Source of the DNA: Lachnospiraceae bacterium
GTDB lineage: Bacteria; Bacillota; Clostridia; Lachnospirales; Lachnospiraceae
Length of the DNA stretch: 64,000 bases
Direction of reading: 5' to 3'
Assembly: GCA_017540605.1 (NCBI GenBank)
Contig: JAFYAS010000064.1
Span: forward strand, 28,434 to 92,433
The translations under genes were made by a program, and so were the position numbers. Under the pieces are notes generated by a model that saw nothing but the letters and a program-made list of their open reading frames with translations, did no database searches and had not been told where the DNA came from. Positions 61,171-64,000 of this stretch are shown here, one piece after another (the first letter of the stretch is position 1; every line of letters starts with the position of its first letter).

Positions 61171-61611
61171 CTCCGGGTCGATCCGAACCATTTCCACAAG
61201 TGCCCTGTTTCTGTAATTCAGATCCTCACGAAGCGTAAATCCCTGTGACTCCCAAAATGCATTTCCGCCTTCATTCTTCTTAAACGCGACAAGAAGAACC
61301 TTGTTGATCCCTTCTTTTTTTAGTGCATCAAGAGCAAGACCCACAAGTTTCTGCCCTATCCCCATTCTCCTACAATCCGGGGATACACAGGCATGTTGAA
61401 TGATCCCTCTTCTTCCATCATGTCCGCAAAGGATGACACCCACTACCTTTTCGTCAAGCACAGCAACATAAGAAGTGTTGGGATTGCGCTTGAGATATTT
61501 CTCAATTCCTTCGCGTGAATCATCCTTATCATTCAACCCGTTTCCGCATCTGATCCAAAGATCATATGCAGCTTCATAATCATCAATTGTCATAAGTCTG
61601 TAATCTAACAT
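61162..61611 (-). CDS. GNAT family N-acetyltransferase
   Basis: A 149-aa acetyltransferase with the acetyl-CoA loop RRMGIGQKLVG (motif A, about 87-97), preceded by the HACVSPDC strand, and the FWESQGF motif B. I start at 61611 (MLDYRLM) because GGAG lies 11 nt upstream and this is the normal GNAT beginning; the longer frame adds a hydrophobic leader with no SD. The final TGGAAG-TAG comes from a mobile-element remnant, so the native C-terminus may have been slightly changed. Acceptor unknown. Confidence 0.83.
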   Translation of the reverse strand: MLDYRLMTIDDYEAAYDLWIRCGNGLNDKDDSREGIEKYLKRNPNTSYVAVLDEKVVGVILCGHDGRRGIIQHACVSPDCRRMGIGQKLVGLALDALKKEGINKVLLVAFKKNEGGNAFWESQGFTLREDLNYRNRALVEMVRIDPEWK

Positions 61612-61727
61612 ATCTTTATCTACTCCAGCTATCTTAATAGCGATCGCTACCATAATAATGATCAGCGAGAACACATGAAACCACATTTTTCAGTTTCTAT
61701 ATAGTTTGCTTCTTTGAGATTTTTAAA

Positions 61728-62030
61728 TTAATGAATAACAAGCACAAATATAAGGCAGCCTAGGAGCCCCACGAGCCAAGATATGAAAAATAATGCTGTA
61801 TTCAATTTATTCTTTCTAAGTAGGATAATAGCAGAAATCATTACCGCCACCCAGACAAGCATCATAAAATACCCAAAAGGGACAAAGAACATGTCTTCTT
61901 CATAATCTTTCATACTCGGCTCTGTTTCCGGAAATGCAAATGCAATGCCAATAAGTGCAAAATAGCTACCCAAGGTCCCTTGCAGAAGTCCGGCTATAGC
62001 CAAGCCGATTTTTTTTAATAGATCTCTCAT
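61728..62030 (-). CDS. Small membrane protein, three spans
   Basis: A 100-aa protein with hydrophobic segments at about 8-33, 50-71 and 77-99 and a short acidic loop (ETEPSMKDYEEDMFF). No family recognised. AAGGTAG lies upstream of the ATG. It lies 27 bases after the membrane/PH-like gene and is probably in the same transcript as the WYL regulator. Confidence 0.6.
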   Translation of the reverse strand: MRDLLKKIGLAIAGLLQGTLGSYFALIGIAFAFPETEPSMKDYEEDMFFVPFGYFMMLVWVAVMISAIILLRKNKLNTALFFISWLVGLLGCLIFVLVIH

Positions 62031-62057
62031 AAACGTATTTCTCTACCTTGATCATCG

Positions 62058-62597
62058 TTAATTTTTTACCTTAGATGAATATTGACTTTTTATGGCGTTG
62101 ACCAACTCTTCCGAAGGATTGAAATAAATCAGTTTTCGTTTATTATCAACAATAAATATTGCTGCCCAGTCCTTTCTACCTGACTGTTGTCCAAAAAATC
62201 CTTCGGATGTATCAACATCTATTATTTTTAGATCTCTGTTGTTGTATAAGCCCATAGCCTCCATCGTCTCACAATCAGCCGAAAACATAGACTTTCTGTC
62301 GCCGTTTCTTTTGACCTTAAAAATCTCTAAAAGTCCGTTGTGATATGTGTAATTATATTCCGCATTTATCTCCGGAAAATAGTGTATGAGCGTGCGAATA
62401 CAATATATACATCCAATAACTGCAAAAAATGTGGCGATGATGTTGACACGACCGGTAATAATTATCGGCACTATCTCGAGCCCCGTAAGGAATAAAAGGC
62501 CCACTGCACATAGTAAAGAAACAAAACCGGCTTCATTATTGGATATCTTTACAGAATCCTCTACATGAACATCACTAAAATTAACATTATCTGCCAT
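62058..62597 (-). CDS. Membrane protein with possible PH-like cytosolic domain
   Basis: A 179-aa protein with two spans (about 26-48 and 52-70) and a soluble C-terminal domain of alternating strands (YHNGLLEIFKVKRNGDRKSM, AIFIVDNKRKLIYFNPSEEL), the pattern of bacterial PH-like domains. Function unknown. Its GGAGG SD lies inside the last codons of the WYL regulator, two bases after whose stop it starts, so the two are coupled. Confidence 0.6.
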   Translation of the reverse strand: MADNVNFSDVHVEDSVKISNNEAGFVSLLCAVGLLFLTGLEIVPIIITGRVNIIATFFAVIGCIYCIRTLIHYFPEINAEYNYTYHNGLLEIFKVKRNGDRKSMFSADCETMEAMGLYNNRDLKIIDVDTSEGFFGQQSGRKDWAAIFIVDNKRKLIYFNPSEELVNAIKSQYSSKVKN

Positions 62598-62599
62598 AA

Positions 62600-63589
62600 T
62601 TAATCCTCCATACTATCCATATTCATCTTCATCAGCTCCACGAATCTCTCCCGCACGCTCTTCGGACTCTCGATCACTACCTTTCCTCCAAGTGCCAGGA
62701 TCCATCCGAGGAACATATCGCTAACAGCCACATTAACATTTGCTTTGAAATATCCGTTGTTGGTCTTTACTACATTTATGCCGTGCCCAAACTGGTCATA
62801 GATCACATTTGCCATATCATTATCACAACGAAGGGTGATCTTCTGCTCTTCTCCGTCATACATTCTAAAGCGCATGCGGCTGTATTTATTCTTGTCCTTC
62901 TGTCTGTATTGGGTGGCTCCGGCTCGCTTTGTCTTTACTTCCTTGGCATCGATCATTTTATCAACTCTAAATGTCCTGAAATCATCGACTTCGCTGTCAT
63001 AGCCCACCATATAATAATTCTCATTATCCCAGACAAGAGTCCAAGGGCTTATTTCGTAGATTTTACCATCATGACGAAGTTCTCTCTCTCCATCCACATT
63101 CCAGCTAAAATACTGAAACTTCACTCGATGATTGTTGGCAATGGCATTCTGGATCTCATCAACGGCATAAATGGTGCTCCCGTTCATATTGGTGATACGG
63201 CCGGAAACCACCACATTTCTTTCAAGGAGCTTCTTGTCATAAATGCTGACCATATTCTCGAGCTTCTTTATCAGATCTTTGGCTTTATTCACTGTTATGA
63301 ATTTCGAAGAAGCTATCGCGTCTATGATAATGTGAAGCTCAGCCACCTCGAAATCCCTGGAACCGCAATGATAATAGGTGTTGAGTCCCTTCTGGTATTT
63401 CAACACCTCAATACCATAATCATTTAAAGCCGCTATATCGTCATAAATACTCTTTCTTGCAGCCTCTATCCCATACTTACCAAGTTCGTCAATAAGCTCC
63501 GCCATAGTAAGTGCGTGAGTATCATCTGTCTGCTCACGCAATATTTTCTGCAGATACAGTAATTTAAGCTTTTGATTGCTACATCTCAT
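62600..63589 (-). CDS. HTH and WYL-domain transcriptional regulator
   Basis: A 329-aa regulator with an N-terminal HTH_11-type winged helix (QKLKLLYLQKILREQ, TMAELIDELGKYGIEAARKS, about 5-60) and a WYL domain (about 145-215: RVKFQYFSWNVDG, WTLVWDNENYYMVGYDSEVD). The C-terminal WCX region includes ILALGGKVVIESPKSVRERF. It probably responds to a ligand and controls the two downstream membrane-protein genes, which start right after it. I start at 63589 (MRCSNQ) because AGGAG is 8 nt upstream; upstream sequence in another frame also looks coding. Confidence 0.87.
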   Translation of the reverse strand: MRCSNQKLKLLYLQKILREQTDDTHALTMAELIDELGKYGIEAARKSIYDDIAALNDYGIEVLKYQKGLNTYYHCGSRDFEVAELHIIIDAIASSKFITVNKAKDLIKKLENMVSIYDKKLLERNVVVSGRITNMNGSTIYAVDEIQNAIANNHRVKFQYFSWNVDGERELRHDGKIYEISPWTLVWDNENYYMVGYDSEVDDFRTFRVDKMIDAKEVKTKRAGATQYRQKDKNKYSRMRFRMYDGEEQKITLRCDNDMANVIYDQFGHGINVVKTNNGYFKANVNVAVSDMFLGWILALGGKVVIESPKSVRERFVELMKMNMDSMED

Positions 63590-63600
63590 CCCTAATACTC

Positions 63601-63807
63601 CTAACATATTCCGCATATTTCTCCGGTTCCGAAGACGCAATACAAGACTTCGTCCGCAGGCTCGATCAGCTCCGCAACCTTTTTCCCGGTTTCGGTATAA
63701 ACCTTGCCATAATGCCATACCAGTTTAGAGTCATTCCTTCGTAAAACACACCTGCAATAGCCTGTGTAGTTGCTATAAACACAAACACATCTATGATTAT
63801 TGATACC
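63601..63807 (-). other. Coding-like open frame upstream of the WYL regulator
   Basis: A frame open for 68 codons with no ATG, GTG or TTG reads as plausible cysteine-rich protein (YSNYTGYCRCVLRRND, KLVWHYGKVYTETGKKVAEL, EVLYCVFGTGEICGIC) and ends in TAG just before the regulator's SD site. It may be the remnant of a gene whose 5' part was lost, perhaps with insertion of the element at 63851. Apart from this and that element, nothing else is seen in the 400-base stretch. Confidence 0.3.
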
Positions 63808-63850
63808 TTACATAGTGTTTCTATTTTTTTGCTCCTTTGTATTGAAACTA

Positions 63851-64000
63851 GTGCATCGGTCGCAAAATAACTGGACTAATGCGCAGAATGCTTGCCCGAG
63901 AGTGCATACCTAAAAACGTAGGCGTAGCGGGCTACGCTGAGGCTTTTAGGTGTGTGCTATCGGGATTAGCAGGCAAGCATTCGGTCCAGTTATTTAAGAA
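63851..64000. mobile_element. MITE, TA-duplicating family, copy 3 (cut by window end)
   Basis: Starts GTGCATCGGTCGCAAAATAA after a TA at 63849-63850 and is nearly identical to copy 1 throughout. It runs off the window about 9 bases before its expected right end. Confidence 0.85.

Noticed and set aside
63590..63718. Longer N-terminus (43 extra residues) for the WYL regulator
   Set aside because: The extension is Arg/Cys-rich, has no SD site and lies in a different frame from the coding-like sequence there; AGGAG sits correctly before the ATG at 63589.

Overview
The window reads as one contig from a low-GC Gram-positive anaerobe, most likely a Clostridia/Lachnospiraceae bacterium. This is inferred from strong AGGAGG-type ribosome binding sites, sigma-A promoters, a SEC-C-tagged methionine aminopeptidase, CheX, DUF4003, BspA/InlB-repeat surface proteins and many secreted Fn3-like proteins. 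Every convincing intact gene is on the minus strand, so read right to left for transcription. Many genes have true starts inside longer open frames; I moved those starts to the codon with a Shine-Dalgarno (SD) site.

Layout. 0-2.8 kb: a type IIA topoisomerase B subunit and an AIM24-family protein. 2.9-6 kb: secreted proteins, including two tandem transglutaminase-like proteins. 6-6.6 kb: a gene-free stretch with its own promoter and terminator, a candidate structured RNA. 6.6-22.4 kb: housekeeping and signalling genes (dtd, NUDIX, beta-CASP metallohydrolase, prmA, SpoVB-like flippase, map, cheX, two tandem EAL proteins, tcdA). 22.5-32.6 kb: small metabolic genes (ybaK, trpF, cysK, a deaminase), two overlapping WYL regulators and a large unknown protein. 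33-38.9 kb: a defence-like islet (PLD-helicase-DUF3427 protein with NUDIX, a P-loop kinase, the AbiEi/AbiEii pair).

39-44.2 kb holds the most interesting locus. It runs in transcription order rtcB (RNA ligase), a 238-nt gap, then a 681-aa helical protein with a TerD-like C-terminal domain. The gap encodes an RNA that folds as a complete but circularly permuted tRNA body on a long closing stem, like a bacterial Y RNA, plus a second orphan T-arm module. This looks like an RNA repair operon with a built-in tRNA mimic.

44.4-51.7 kb: an acyltransferase, a second deaminase, an ADP-ribosylglycohydrolase fused to a long basic tail, a nuclease lipoprotein and a secreted Fn3 protein. 51.9-57 kb: an ABC exporter plus two-component system operon with a perfect dyad upstream. 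57-64 kb: a BspA-like surface protein, membrane proteins, an SDR enzyme, a GNAT enzyme and a third WYL regulator.

The window also carries three families of miniature inverted-repeat elements. One has TA duplications (copies at 29.8, 39.0 and 63.85 kb). One starts GTAA and has 8-bp duplications (44.2, 48.2 kb, with decayed copies at 22.4 and 61.1 kb). One is hairpin-ended (23.2 kb, with a fragment at 51.7 kb). Several sit exactly at stop codons, and in at least one gene the element supplies the protein's C-terminus. All functional assignments are from reading motifs; no database search was run.
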